NCBI RefSeq assembly: GCF_007565055.1
Contig: NC_044551.1
Location: 100,836,266-100,900,265 of the forward strand
DNA from: Rhinopithecus roxellana
Taxonomy: Eukaryota > Chordata > Mammalia > Primates > Cercopithecidae
Length of the DNA: 64,000 nucleotides
Direction: 5' to 3'
Under the pieces are notes generated by a model. The model was not told the DNA's origin and searched no databases. It saw only the letters and a program-made list of their open reading frames with translations. Below are positions 11,850 through 23,514 of the stretch, piece by piece. Each line of letters begins with the position of its first letter. The first letter of the stretch is position 1. The position numbers and the translations under genes were made by a program.

Positions 11850-12500
11850 ATGAGATAACCAACAGAGTAAATCAAGAAGAGAGATGGTCCAAGGAATGAC
11901 CCTTCAGCACCCCAAAGTAAGATTTAAGAGATAAGAAGCAATCAGCAAAGAAGTCATAGGAATGCCTAATGACCCAGGAAGAAAACCAAGAGAATGTGCG
12001 TAGCTGGAACCCAAGCAAAGAATGTAGTTCATAGAAATAAATGATCAGCTATGTTGAATGCTACTGATAAATCTAGTTAAATGAAGACTGAAACATCCTC
12101 ATTGGATTTGGCAACTTAATGGTCACTGGTGATCATGACAAGAACACTTTTGAAAATGGGGAGGTAAGGAACATTTGGGCTGGGCGCACTGGCTCGCAGT
12201 GGCTTTGGGAGGCTGAGGTGGGCAGATCACTTGAAGTCAGGAGTTCGAGACCAGCCTGGCCAATGTGGTGAAACCACATCTCTACTAAAAATACCACAAA
12301 ATTAGCTTGGCATGGTGGCACACACCTGTAGTCCCAGCTACTTGGGAGGCTGAGGCAGGAGAATTGCTTGAACCCGAGAGGTGGAGGTTGCAGTAAGCCA
12401 AGATCACACCACTGCACTCCAGCCTGGGCAACAGAGTGAGACTCTGTTTAAAAAAAAAAAAAAAAAATTGGAGTAGCTTTAAGAGAATGATTAAACAATT
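11850..12500 (-). mobile_element. L2 LINE reverse-transcriptase region, antisense
   Basis: The antisense L2 ORF2 region is recognisable at about 11870-12178: GGAATGACCCTTCAGCACCC, AGAAAACCAAGAGAATGTG and CATTGGATTTGGCAACTTAA correspond to the strand opposite codons for the reverse-transcriptase domain (AAFDTVDHSLL context). The sequence resumes right after the inserted AluS at 12468 with TTGGAGTAGCTTTAAGAGAA. The coding frame is destroyed. Confidence 0.82.
12179..12467 (+). mobile_element. AluS element inside L2
   Basis: A dimeric Alu with the AluS-type GACCAGCCTGGCCAA and GCTTGAACCCGAGAGG. A short deletion near the 5' end removes the CCTGTAATCCCAGCA region. The A-tail ends at 12467. The flanking sequence is continuous antisense L2. 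Confidence 0.88.
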
Positions 12501-12665
12501 CATTATTATTTAGCCATTAAAAAAGAAATGAAGTATTAATGCATGCTACAACACAGCTGAAAATTGAAAATATTATGCTAAGTGAAAGATAGCAGACACA
12601 AAAAGGTCACATACTATACGGCTCCATTTATGTGAAAGAGTGTTTGTAAGCTGATGGAAATGTCC
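12500..12665 (+). mobile_element. L1M fragment, sense
   Basis: Resembles the extreme ORF2/3'UTR part of an old L1. It shows a TTATTTAGCCATTAAAAAAG motif (consensus ATTCAGCCATAAAAA), then CATGCTACAACA, TTATGCTAAGTGAAAGA and CTCCATTTATGTGA. Highly diverged, no tail left. Confidence 0.75.
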
Positions 12666-13440
12666 CCATACAAGGGGAAAAAATGGATAATGCAGAAAAA
12701 TGAAGAGAGATAAAGAATTACTCTATTTGCCATACATTTTGTTTTCATTAAAATGCCAAAAAAGAAGCATGCCTTTCAAAATCCTCTTATGTAATATTAA
12801 ACCAAACATTGCTGGTGTCTAATCCTAGCTCTGCCACTATCTTGTTCTGTGTCTTCATAAAGTCTCCCAAATCCTCAAAAATATAAAATGAAAGAACTGA
12901 ACTAAATTATCCTTAAGTATCCTCTCAGTCCCAAAGTTCTGTATTCTCTAATATTCACTGATTTATTATGAGATCTAAGAATAGCTTTATAAAGCCTGCT
13001 TTCTCCATGTTCATATCATTGGAGCTCCACAAACTGCCTACAAAAAAATTCAAAGCTATACTGATTTATAGCAGATTAAACGAAGAGAACCACACAAGAT
13101 GAGCAAAGAACTCAAGACAAACTAGATGCAATCAGAGACATCTGGGTGGATTTACCACCACAGCTTAAAAACATCTGGGCAATGTTAGTACTCCAGTTCT
13201 GGAAATCATACATTCCTAAGTCTGACATTATTTTGGATGAGTAACTTGTATCCTTAAGCTACAGATGCCTCATTTTGGCAAGAAAACCTAATAAGCACAG
13301 GAAAAAACACAAGAGGAAATAAAAAAATCAGAGTATCTCTAGCATGCAGTGGTGGAATATCTTAATGCAAAAAGTTAGATCTAAATACTAATTATGTGGT
13401 TTTGATCTATAATCTACAGATATTTGATGACCTACTGACA
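12666..13440. other. Noncoding sequence, nothing recognised
   Basis: AT-rich sequence with no repeat I can name, no long open frame and no obvious regulatory motif. Confidence 0.5.
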
Positions 13441-13930
13441 CATCAAACTCAATTTGCCTGAACCCAAAACATTATCTTTCCCACAATCCTGTTCCATGTG
13501 ATTTGCCAGTCTTCATTGCTGCTCTCACCAGCAGCCAGGTTCAAAACTTAGGAATCATTTTTGACTCTTCCTTTTTAAGCCCCTTTCCTAAATCTAGTCA
13601 TCTGTTGAAGCCTGTTAATTTCTATCCCTATATTGTTTCTGGCTCCCTTTTCACAGTATTACTGCTACTCTCCTTGCTGACTGCATGCCGACTGCACGCT
13701 GCCTGTATCCCAGACTGCCGCAAGCTTTTCCTAACCACTCTATCTGCTCCCCACGTTCCAATTCATACTATTTTGCCAATAAATCCTCCTGGTTGGCAAA
13801 ACTAATCTTCGTAAAACTGTGCTCAAGAAGACTCAATGTCTGTCCGCCATGAAATCCAGATCACAGATGGAATTGAGCACCAATGCCTAAAGCTCAAAGA
13901 CAAATCTTGAAATGTGGCCTGATCCTTATT
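13440..13930 (+). mobile_element. L2/CR1-type LINE relic, sense
   Basis: A 100-codon open stretch at 13503-13805 begins with VQNLGIIFDSSF, matching the L2 reverse-transcriptase C-terminal motif NLGVILDSSL. The nucleotide text then loosely follows the known L2 order (CATCTGTTGAAGCCTGTTAA, then TTACTGCTACTC). Beyond about 13850 the match is lost. It is a relic of the transposon ORF2, not a host gene. Confidence 0.65.
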
Positions 13931-14011
13931 TCTCATGTGTCTGGATAAGCACATTAACCACCTCCAAAATGAAAGTACTCATATTCAAATCTTAGCATGA
14001 TGATAATGGCT

Positions 14012-14321
14012 TTTTTTTTTTTTTTTTTAATTCAAGGTCTCACTCTCATATTGTTTCTTGTTGCCAGGCTGGAGTGCACTGGTGTGATCTCAGCTCACTG
14101 CAGCCTTGACTTCCCAATCTCGGGTGATCCTCCCACCTCAGCCTACTGAGTAGCTGGAACTACAGGAGTATGCCACAATACCCAGCTAGTTTTTTAAATT
14201 TTTAGTAGGGACGGTTTTGCTATGTTGCCCAGGCTGGTATCACACTCCTGGGCTCAAGCAATCCACAAGCCTCGGCCTCCTAAAGTGCTAGGATTACAGG
14301 CATGAGCCACTATATCCAACT
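14012..14321 (-). mobile_element. AluJ element, antisense
   Basis: A T-run at 14012-14029 begins a full-length antisense Alu. The AluJ-type CTATGTTGCCCAGGCTGGT and GGGCTCAAGCAATCC, plus high divergence (GTATGCCACAATACCCAGC), place it among the oldest Alus. Confidence 0.9.
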
Positions 14322-16639
14322 TGATAATAGTTCTTAAAATATATTCTTGTCTCTTCTTTTTTCTGTCTAGTGTAATTACTTATTGAAAAGAAGCATTCAT
14401 AGTCAGGGAGAGGATTCAGATAACTATAGCAGAACTGTAAAGAGAAAGAGTCACTGCTCAGTTTTGATGTCAAAGCTGGGTCAGAAAGACACAGAAGTGA
14501 AGGCCTTAAAATTAGAAGCTCTGCAATGTCCTTGCTCTGACCTTAGCACACAGGAACTAGCATGACCTCACTTTCCTCACTACTCAGGTACTAAAGAAAC
14601 CTAAAAGAAAAAGCCAGAGAAAGCAGCGTATGATTTTGGAAGGAAGAATATAAGGCCCCTGAAGAGGCAGGTAAGACCAACAAAGGTCACTTCTAGAAAC
14701 AGAAGATAGCAAAATTATCCATTAAGGAGGCTGGTTTTGTTACCTGCAGGGCACATGATTTTACTTCATTGGATCTACCCTACAGAATCTCCAATAAATT
14801 ACATGCAGGTAACCAATGTTTTTTGGAGCCTTCTGGCTTTCTTAATGACATTCAAAGAGGTGCTAAAGACAGTATCAGTGTTGTCACACAATGAAATCAG
14901 TGATATTTTCTTCTGACAACCATATGCTTAGATTGGTGGAATTTATCCTTGAAAGAAAAGGAATGACAAAATTCTAGGAGGTCACGTTATAGTATTGTTT
15001 ACGAACAATTCTAATATTGGTATATAATTTGGGGTTTCATTTGCATTGCTCTGTAAGTTAGCTGGAAAAATTACCTCTTCTGGATGTAGTGCTGAGATAT
15101 AATAAACACCAATTATTAGAGACAAAAAGAATTGTTAATGTCACCTTGTCACACTGGTTAAAAAGTTCTTAGTTGTTCAAATGTAGATAAACTATGGAGA
15201 AAGGCTGTGAGACAACCATTTATGAAACGAAAAAAAAAAAGATTAGCATTCATAAAATACTATAAATTTAAGCATTTTAGCACTTAGTCAAATTGGTATA
15301 AAAATTATTAAAATAGAAAAAGAAAACATATCAAACTACAAAGGTCAATTATTATAAACCAGTTGACTAACCCTATCGACCTGTTACTCATAATTAAAAG
15401 CAATTGAGCTAATCCAAGCTTTTTAAAAAATATATAGAAAATTTAAAAACACTGTAAGGCCTAAACTGTGGTTCTGACTCCAAACACTGACATAGCACTT
15501 ATTGAGATTTTTAAAATATATTTTATCCTTAAAGAAACTCCAAAAACTACCTAAGAAAGATGTTATCTGCCCCATTTGATAAAGGACTGAATTGAGAGCA
15601 GGAAGGAGGAGCTGTGAGTCCCTCTGGAGTGGCAAAGGCATGAATGGTAGGGCTGGGGAGGTGAATGGTAGGGCTGGGGAGGTGAATGGTAGGGCTGGGG
15701 AGGTGAATGCAGCCCTCTTGACTCATTCCTAGACTTGAATTACTGGGTTTGCTTATCTAGAAGGATCAAATTAATCAAATAGTTTCTTTCCTTTCACTAT
15801 CATTAGACAGCTAAAAAGACAAAATTTTAAAGAGGTGTTTTTCAAGAATTTTAATTTTCCATGTAGTCTGGCAAATGATAAAATATTGCTGAGAATTACT
15901 GACTGTCAAGGTTGCTGACAGTTAACAGGCAACTTCAAGATCATATGGACATAACAGGCAGCTTCATTCAGGATCAATTGGTGTTGGGTTTTATTTTTTT
16001 CTTTCCTTCTTTCTTAGTTTGAAATTGTGGTGATAAGATGGATAAGGTCATTTAAAGATGGTGACATGTGGTATCTGTTAACAAATGTTGGGTCATATTT
16101 ATAACATGCTGAGAGCAGCACAGAAGCAGGAACAAACTGTTCTTAGCTTCTCAAGCCTAATATCTCTTCTATTGAATAGATTTCCGTCAATTGGTTCTAT
16201 TAGGTAAATTAAATCTGACCTTTATAACTCAGTAAAGGAAAACGAAATTTAAGAGTTTGTGAGCATGGGACTAGGGAAAAAGAAAAACATCCACTGTGCA
16301 AAAGAGGGCTTGTGAAATAATGACACAGAAAACTTCAAATAATGCCCAGATGTATGCACTTCTGGTCAATTCCTTTGGTTGACCTAGGGGAATAAGAGTT
16401 TTGTTCTTTATTAGTTTGCTTGGGTTTTTTCTCTTTAAACTAAACCTCAGAGCTGAAACTAATTCCTTTCTTTTGGTCCAAGTTCTCCCTAGAGAATTAT
16501 CAATTTTTCCAATCAATACACACTGATAGCAGCATGCAGGACAGCAAAAGCTCAGAGAGACAAGTATTCTCATATGCTGCCATACAGATGTCAGTTCTAG
16601 CTTTCAGGAGGAAAGTTTTCTCTGTTTTTTCAAGGGTCT
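14322..16639. other. Noncoding sequence with one minisatellite
   Basis: No known element except the 21-bp tandem repeat at 15641-15709. Short open frames on both strands (60-100 codons, for example 16271-16573 minus) show no recognisable domain. No CpG-rich block or clear promoter seen. Confidence 0.45.
15641..15709. repeat. 21-bp minisatellite, 3.3 copies
   Basis: Three identical direct copies of TGAATGGTAGGGCTGGGGAG plus one G (21 bp), starting at 15641, 15662 and 15683, then a partial TGAATG. Zero mismatches between units suggests recent expansion and likely length variation between individuals. Confidence 0.97.
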
Positions 16640-16845
16640 TGAAAAGACTCATACATTTTGCCCCGGTGTTTCCACCTTTAAGAATTTACCTACAAAAAAA
16701 CAAGGGATGTGCTAATGATTTCTCTAAGGACTTGTGATAACAATTGAAAACAATGTCCCATAACAGGAGGACAGGTAAATGATAATATGCCTTTATAATG
16801 GAATAAAATGCAACAATTACAATCAGGTTTTCCAGGATGCTCCCA
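16640..16845 (+). mobile_element. L1ME-type fragment, sense
   Basis: Decayed L1 ORF2-end sequence: CCACCTTTAAGAATTTACCT (consensus CCACTTCTAGGAATTTATCC), then AGGAGGACAGGTAAATGATA and CCTTTATAATGGAATAAAAT. The series appears to resume after three later insertions at 17691-17835. Confidence 0.65.
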
Positions 16846-16859
16846 TCTTTTAAACAAGT

Positions 16860-17236
16860 TAGTCATGCATCATGGGGATACATTCTGACAAAAGCATCAT
16901 TAGCAATTTTGTTTTTGTACAATCATACACCTAGATGGTATACCCCACTACACACCTAAAATATATGGTATAGCCAATTGCTATGTGGGACAATTCTTAA
17001 AACATATTCTTGTCCCTTATGTCAAGATTGTCAATTATTTTGGCAATCAAGATACCAATTATTTTGTTATAACTGCTATGCAATAAAGCTATACTTGCTA
17101 TGCAATTATAGCAAAATGGGATTTGTATGTTTAAACATATATAAACATAGAAAAGTTACAGTAAAAATACGGTACTATAATTTTATGGGATCACTATCCC
17201 TTGTTCACTGAAATGCCATTATGAAGTACATGACTA
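16860..17236. mobile_element. Tigger-family MITE
   Basis: A nonautonomous TcMar-Tigger copy related to the element at 41080-42786. It opens GTCATGCATCATGGGGATAC and closes TACATGACTATA, with internal landmarks CCTAGATGGTATA and CATAGAAAAGTTACAGTAAA. The outer ends of the larger relative are joined with the interior missing, as is typical of a MITE. Subfamily (Tigger3/Tigger4 type) is uncertain. About 17000-17090 is poorly matched. Confidence 0.82.
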
Positions 17237-17341
17237 TATATATGTATATATATGTATACATGTATGTATATATGTATGCATATATGTATGTGTGTATATG
17301 TGTGTGTGTGTGTATATATGTGTGTGTGTGTATATATATAT
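17236..17341. repeat. TA/TG compound microsatellite
   Basis: Alternating TATATG, TATG and (TG)n/(TA)n blocks, about 105 bp in total, beginning at the TA end of the Tigger MITE. Alternating purine-pyrimidine sequence of this kind is typically length-variable. Confidence 0.95.
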
Positions 17342-17360
17342 GGACTAAGAGAGACTATGA

Positions 17361-17690
17361 GGCCAGTCACAGTGGCTCAGGACTATAAACATAGCACTTT
17401 GGGAGGCCAAGGCAGGCAGATCACTTGAGTCCAGAAGGTTGAGACCAGGCTGAGCAACATAACGAAACCCCATCTCTCCAAAAAAAAAAAAAAAGAAAGA
17501 AAGAAAAAAAAAAAATTACAAAAATTAACTAGGTGTGGTGGTCTGTGCCCACAGTCACAGATACTTGGGAAGCTGAAGTGAGGGGACTGCTTGAGCCTGG
17601 GAGGTCAAGGCTTCAGTGAGCCAAGATCATTCCACTGCGCCCCGGCCTGGGCAACAGAGTGAGATCCTGTCTCAAAAAAAAAAAAAAAAG
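17361..17690 (+). mobile_element. AluJ element
   Basis: A full-length, strongly diverged Alu (GGCCAGTCACAGTGGCTCAG start; TGAGTCCAGAAGGTTGAGAC; CTGCTTGAGCCTGGGAGGTC, an AluJo-like feature). The middle A-rich linker has expanded to about 35 bases with AAAG interruptions, lengthening the element. Confidence 0.88.
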
Positions 17691-17835
17691 AGAGAAAACA
17701 GGAGACATTTTCCAGAAAGTTAACATGTTTACATCTAGATAAACGATGGGGTTATGGGTGATTTTATAAGTGTTTCAGAATAGATGTATTACTTTTGTAA
17801 TCCAAAAGAAAGCAATAATTTTTAAATATATATAT
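17691..17835 (+). mobile_element. L1ME 3' fragment, sense
   Basis: GGGGTTATGGGTGATTTTAT and the neighbouring text match the 3'UTR of old L1ME elements. Probably a continuation of the fragment at 16640-16845, separated by the MITE, microsatellite and AluJ. The stretch 18370-18630 has similar features (ATATTTTCTGTATTTTCCAA) and may be a further piece. Confidence 0.55.
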
Positions 17836-17840
17836 ATTTA

Positions 17841-18358
17841 CAGCAACAGTCCCCAACCTCTCTGGCACTGGAGACCAATTCCATGGAAGACAATTTTTCA
17901 TGGACCAAGGTTGGGAGACGGTTTCAGGATGAGTTAAGCACATTACATTTATTGTTCACTTTATTTCTATTATTATTACATTGTCATATATAATGAAATA
18001 ATTATACAACTCACCATAACGTAGAAGCAGTGGAAGCCCTGAGCTTGTTTTCCTGCAACTAGATGGTCCCATCTGGGGGTGATGGGAGACAATGACACAT
18101 CATCAGGCATTAGATGCTCATAAGGAGCAAGCAACCTAGATCCCTCGCATGCACAGTTCACAGTAATGTTCGAGCTCCTGTGAGAATCTAATGCCGCTGC
18201 TGATCTAACAGGAGGTGGAGCCCGGGTGGCAATGTGAGAGATGAGGAGTGGCTGTAAATACAGATGAAACTTCACTCACTCACCTCCTGCGGTGTGGCTT
18301 AGTTCCTAACAGGCCACAAACTGGTGCTGGTCCATGCCCCAAGGGTTGGGGACTCCTG
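17841..18358 (+). mobile_element. MER1A (hAT-Charlie) element
   Basis: A nonautonomous hAT transposon of about 518 bp, the expected MER1A length. Its 5' end holds GTCCCCAACC and its 3' end GGTTGGGGACTCCTG, the imperfect terminal inverted repeats. Inside are GATCCCTCGCATGCACAGTT and AATCTAATGCCGCTGCTGAT. A second MER1A of the same orientation lies at 41906-42420. A clean 8-bp target duplication could not be fixed here because the flanks are AT-rich. Confidence 0.9.
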
Positions 18359-19089
18359 TTTTAGAAACTATTGAATGGAATTAGTAATATTAAAGATTAT
18401 TTTGAAGGGAAGAGCCAGATACAAAGCAGTACATATTAAGCAGTACATGCAATAATTCTATTTTCATGAAAAATATATGTTTTAATACAAAGAGAATAAG
18501 GACTGAAAACAAAAAATAAAATGTAAGTAGCATCTGGATTAAATAGTTATTGGTAATATTTATTACTCTATATTTTCTGTATTTTCCAAACTTCCTCAAA
18601 TTGATTTTTTTCAATTACTCAATGTATGTTTCCCCAGCTTTAATAATGCATAATTGACAAATTAAAATGGTACATATTTACAGTATACAACGTGATGTTT
18701 TGATATATGTATACATTGTAAAATGACTAAATAAAGCTAATTAACAGATCCATCACCTCACATACTTGTCTTTTGTGGTGAGAACATTTAAGATCTAATC
18801 TCTTAGAAATTTTGAGTATATAATACCTTATTTTTAACTATAGTCACCATGCTATACAATAAATCTCCAAATCTTACTCATTTTGTCTAACTGAAACTTT
18901 GTGTCTTTCAAACCACATCTGCCCACTCCCCCAAACCCTGGCCACTAACTTCCTGTTCCCTGCTTCTGTGAGTTCAACTTTTTTAGCTTCCACACAAAAG
19001 TGAGATCATGTTGCATTTGTCTTTCTGTGCCTGCTTATTTAACTTAGCATAATGTTCTCCAGGATTATCTGTGTTTTCACAAATGACAG

Positions 19090-22000
19090 GATTTCCCTCT
19101 TTTTTAAGGCTCAATAGTATTTCATTACCTATACTATATTTACTGTATCCATCCATTCATCCATAGACACTTAAGTTAAATCCATATCTAGAATAAGCTG
19201 GCTATTGTGAATTATGCTGCAATGAATGTAACAGTGCAAATAAATTTTGACATTAATTTCATTGCCTTTGCATATACACCCAGTAGTGGGGTTGCTAGAT
19301 CATATGGTGGTTTTACTTGTAATTTTTTGAGGAGTCTTATGCTGTTTTACTGTTTTCCATAATGACTATACTAATTTACATTCCCACCAATGGCCTCACC
19401 AACACTTACTACCTTTTGTCTTTTTGATAACAGCCATTCTCTCAGGTGTGAGGTGATATCTCTTTGTGGCTTTCATTTACATTTCTTGCTGACTAGTGAT
19501 GTTAAGCATTTTTTCTATATGCCTGTTGGCCACTTGTATATTTTTTAAAAAATGTCTACTCAGACCCTTTGCCCATTTTTAATATCTTATTTCTTTTCTT
19601 ATTGCGTGCCTATTTTGGATACTAATCTGTTATGAGGTGCGTAGTTTGAAAATATTTCCTCCCATCCAGTAGGTTGTCCCTTCACTCTGTTAACTGTTTC
19701 CTTTGCTGCATTAAGGTTTTCTATTTTAAAGCAATCCCATTTCTCTACTTTTGCTTTTATTGTCTGTGCTTTTAGAGGCCAAAAAATCATTGCTCAGATC
19801 AATACCAAGTAGCTTTTTTTCCTGTTTTCTTCTGGTAGTCTTACAGACTCAGTTTCAGAGGCTTAGTTAGGTCTTATGTTTAACTCTTTAATCCATTTTG
19901 AGTTAATTATTTTATAAGGTGCGAGACAAGAGTTCAATTGCATTCATTTCGATGTGGATATTCAGTTTTTCCCATACACTTAACTGAAGGCTCTGTTCTT
20001 TCTCCATTTTGTGTCCTTGCCACCTTTGTTGAAGGTCAATTAACTATAAATGTGTGGATTTATTTTGGGGCTCCCTATCCTGTTCCAATGGTCTATGTGT
20101 CTGTTTTCATGCCAGTACCATGTTGTTTTGATTTGTATAGGTTTGTAGTATATTTTGAAATCAGATAGTGTGATGCCTCCAACTTTGTCCCTTTTTCTCA
20201 AAATTGGTTTGGCTACTTGGGATTTTCTTTGGTTCTATATGTATTTTAGGATTTCTATGTTTGTGAAAAATGTCACTGGAATTTTGATAGGGATTGCATT
20301 CAGTCTGTGGATTATTTTGGATAGTATGGGCATTTTAATAATATTAATTGTTTCCATCCATGAACACAGAATATCTTCTCATTTGTCTTTCATTTCTTTC
20401 ATCAATATTTTATGATTTTCAGAGTATATGTATTTCACTTTTTGGTTAAATTTATTTCTAAGTTTTTTTTTTTTTTTTTAATGCTGCTGTAAATGAGATT
20501 GTTTTCTTCATTTCTTGAATAGCTCCTTGCTGGTATGTATAAACTCTACTGATTTTTGTATGTTGATTTTGTATTCTGAAACTTGACTGAATGTATTGAT
20601 TAGTTCTAACAGGTTTTTGGTGAAGTCTTATCAGTTTTCTATATATAAGATTATGTCATTTGTAAACAAAGGCAATTTTACTTCTTTCTTTCTGATGTGA
20701 ATATCTTTCATTTCTTTTTCTTGCTTACTTGACCTGGCTAGGACTCCAGTACTATACTGAATAGAAGTAGAGTGGGCATTTTTGCCTTGTTCCTGGTTTT
20801 AAAGGAAAAGCTTTCTGCTGTTCAATACTGAGTATAATGTTTGCTGTAGACTTGTCATATACGGTATTTATTACGTTGTGACAAATTTCTTCTACCCTTA
20901 ATTTGTTGAGATTATTTATCATGAAAATACGTTGAATTTTCTCAGTTGCTTTTTCTGCATCTATTGAGATGATCATATGGCTTTTTTCTTCATTCTGTTA
21001 ACATGATGTATCATATTTATTGATTTGCATCTGTCACACCACTCTTGCACCCAAGGATAAAGCCTATTTCTCAGAGTGTGTGATCCTTGTATGTGCTATT
21101 TAATTCGGCTTGCTAGTATTTTGCTGAGGACTTTTGCATCTATAATCATCAAGGATACTGGACTGTAATTTTCTTTTTTACAGTCCCCTTGTTTGGCTTT
21201 GGTATCAGGGTAACATTTGCCTTATAAAATGAACCTGATAGTGCTTCCTCTTCTTCAACTTTTAGGTCGAGTTTGAAAAGGATTAGCATTAATTGTTCTT
21301 TAAATGTTTATTAGATGTTACCAGTGAAGCCATGAGGTCTTGGGGTCTTCTTTGACAGGAGTTTGTGAATACTCTTTTAATATCCTTACTTGTTATTGGT
21401 CTGTTCACATTTTGTCTTTATTCATGGTTCCGTCATGGTGGTTGTATGTTTCTAGGAATTCATTCATTACTTCTAGATTGTCAGTGTATACTTGTTCATA
21501 GTCTTTTATGATCCTTTGGATTTCTGTAGCATCGGTTGTAATGTCTCTTATTTGTCTTCTTTTTTCCTTAATTAATCTAGCCAAATATTGATAAATTTGT
21601 TCTTTTTGAAAAACCAATTTAGTTTCATTATTCTTTTCTATTGTTTTTCTAGTCTATTTCATTTATTTCTGCTCTGATTTTATTATTTCCTTCCTTCTGC
21701 TGACATAGCCCTTAATTTGTTCTTTATTTTCTAGTTCCTTGGGGTATAAAGTCAGGTTTCTACTTGAGTTCTTTTTTTTTTTTTTTTTTTTTTAACAACA
21801 TAATGGGTTTATATTTAACACAGTACTTCTCATTAGGAAGATGCTACTCAGTTAATATAAAGTTTCTTAACATTAAATCTCTTTTCCATGTCAATGTCTA
21901 GAGTTTCTTTTTAACATTATTTTCTGCATTTCAGTATCAGATACGTTGAATACATTTTTCTAAACGTTTTTTCCCCAGAGATAAAAGTTTCCCTTTTTGG

Positions 22001-23514
22001 CTGACTCTCTGATATCTAAATACAATATTAACTTGGGAGAAAACAAAATAAAAACCTAATAAAAAGATGGAGAAAAGGCTCCTCAACGATTCAGGAGGCA
22101 GTGATTATAACTGAACATTGTTGATTTCCTAAGATTCTGGGCAAGAACTTCCTTCTTATTTTCATATGCTTTGAGAATTCTAAAACTATGAAATATTACT
22201 TAGGTAAATTTCAGCCATCTTACTTCTTTGATCTGCTTTCTAACTAGCAAATGCAAATTATAGGTTGTATTTTTCTGTGCATTATTTGTTGTAAAGAAAA
22301 CTTTTTTCAATTTATTTATACATGTTTGTTACCATTTCATGGAAACAATGAAAAATGTAAAACTCCCTTATTTACTGATTCTTGGAAACTTTCAGACACC
22401 AAAGCTCAGGTTCAGCCTCTATAGCACAAAGGTTTTCAGGGTGAGGTTTGATTCAGTTGGCCTTTCAAAGTCACATCTGTCCATTTCCTTCTTCGTGCAT
22501 ATACCCCCAAGCAGGCTACAAATGCCTGTAATGCTGAGAACCACACCTAACAAGAGGACAATTGCATCACTGCTTCTACTGCTTTGACAACAGGCAGCGC
22601 CAAAAGCAGTGATATGAGGACTAAGGACAATTGTGTTGAAACTGAGGTAATGATGTTAGAATCTTGAGGGCTGAAGGTTCCAAAGAAATGGCATATATAG
22701 AACTCTATCTGACTTGAAATGTTCCCTTCCTGGAGCTCCAGATGCTGAGATTGAGGTTCCACATGATACTACCTTCCAGGAAGCAGTCATTACAGGAATC
22801 TCTTCTTTCTTAATGTAGGCATTTATTCCTATAAAGTTCTCTCTTAGGACAGCTTTTGCTATATCCCAGAAGTTTTGGTGTGTTTTGTTTCCATTGTAAC
22901 TTGCTTCAAAATGTTTTATAAGTTTTCTTTCGATTTCCTCTTTGACCAGCTGGTTATTCAGGAATATGTTATTTAACTTCCATATGTTTTTGAATTTTCA
23001 AACATTCCTCTTGTTATTGATTTCTAGTTTCATACTGTTGTTTTCAGAAAAAAAAAAAAAAAACTTGGTATGATTTCAATTTTCTTGAATTTGTCAAGAC
23101 TTTTTGTGGCCTAAAAGATAATTGATTTATAATAATTTTTGTTACAATGTTTATAACATATGACATAACAACATTTGTAACATATTTGTAACAGTATCAA
23201 TTTGTAACAATTGACAAATTAACCCTTTTATCATTATATAATGACCTTCTTTGTCTCTTATGGAAGTTTTTGACTTAAAATCATTTTGTCTGACGTTAAG
23301 TATAACCACCCCACTCTCTTTTACATGGACTCTTCCATCTCTTTACTTTCAGCCTGGGTTTGTCCTTAAAGCTAAAATGAGTCTCTTGTAGGTAGCACAT
23401 TATTGGATTTCTTTTAATACACTCACCCAGTCTATGTCTTTTGATTAGAGAATTTAATCCACTTATATATAAATTATTGATAGGAAAGTAATTACTATGG
23501 TTTTTGCTGATCAT
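19090..23514 (-). pseudogene. L1 ORF2 relic
   Basis: Pieces of the LINE-1 endonuclease/reverse-transcriptase protein survive in shifting frames. The N-terminal endonuclease domain is at 23296-23514 (YISGLNSLIKRHRLGECIKR and LQETHFSFKD, matching NINGLN..KRHRL and QETHL). A linker is at 21405-21617 (EFLETYN). The RT motif MIISIDAEKA is followed by ANIILSIEQQKAFPL and a TRQKCPL version of TRQGCPL. The protein is not translatable as one chain, and the SMIM30 retrocopy lies between the linker and N-terminal segments. Confidence 0.88.
21772..22795 (-). pseudogene. SMIM30P: Processed pseudogene of SMIM30
   Basis: A 1.0-kb retrocopy, minus strand, inserted into the antisense L1. Its A-tail is the T-run at 21772-21793; an AATATA box lies just upstream of the tail, and no introns are visible. 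The conceptual product carries SVSTQLSLVL and, after frame changes, GVVLSITGIC and VYARRRNGQM. I recognise these as SMIM30, a 59-residue single-pass ER membrane micropeptide with an N-terminal signal-like segment. The start codon site (22649-22651) reads ATT, one base is lost after PVVKAVEA, and two single-base insertions occur further on; the stop maps to 22471-22473. It cannot make the peptide. The gene match is from memory. Target duplications are blurred (TTCTTT-rich on both sides). Confidence 0.82.

Noticed and set aside
17236..17341. CRISPR-like alternation of short repeats
   Set aside because: It is a simple TA/TG microsatellite with no spacer structure. No CRISPR array or prokaryotic feature is present in the window.
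20752..20976. Reverse-transcriptase-like peptide MIISIDAEKA...
   Set aside because: Not a retron or a viral polymerase: it is the RT domain of the dead antisense L1.
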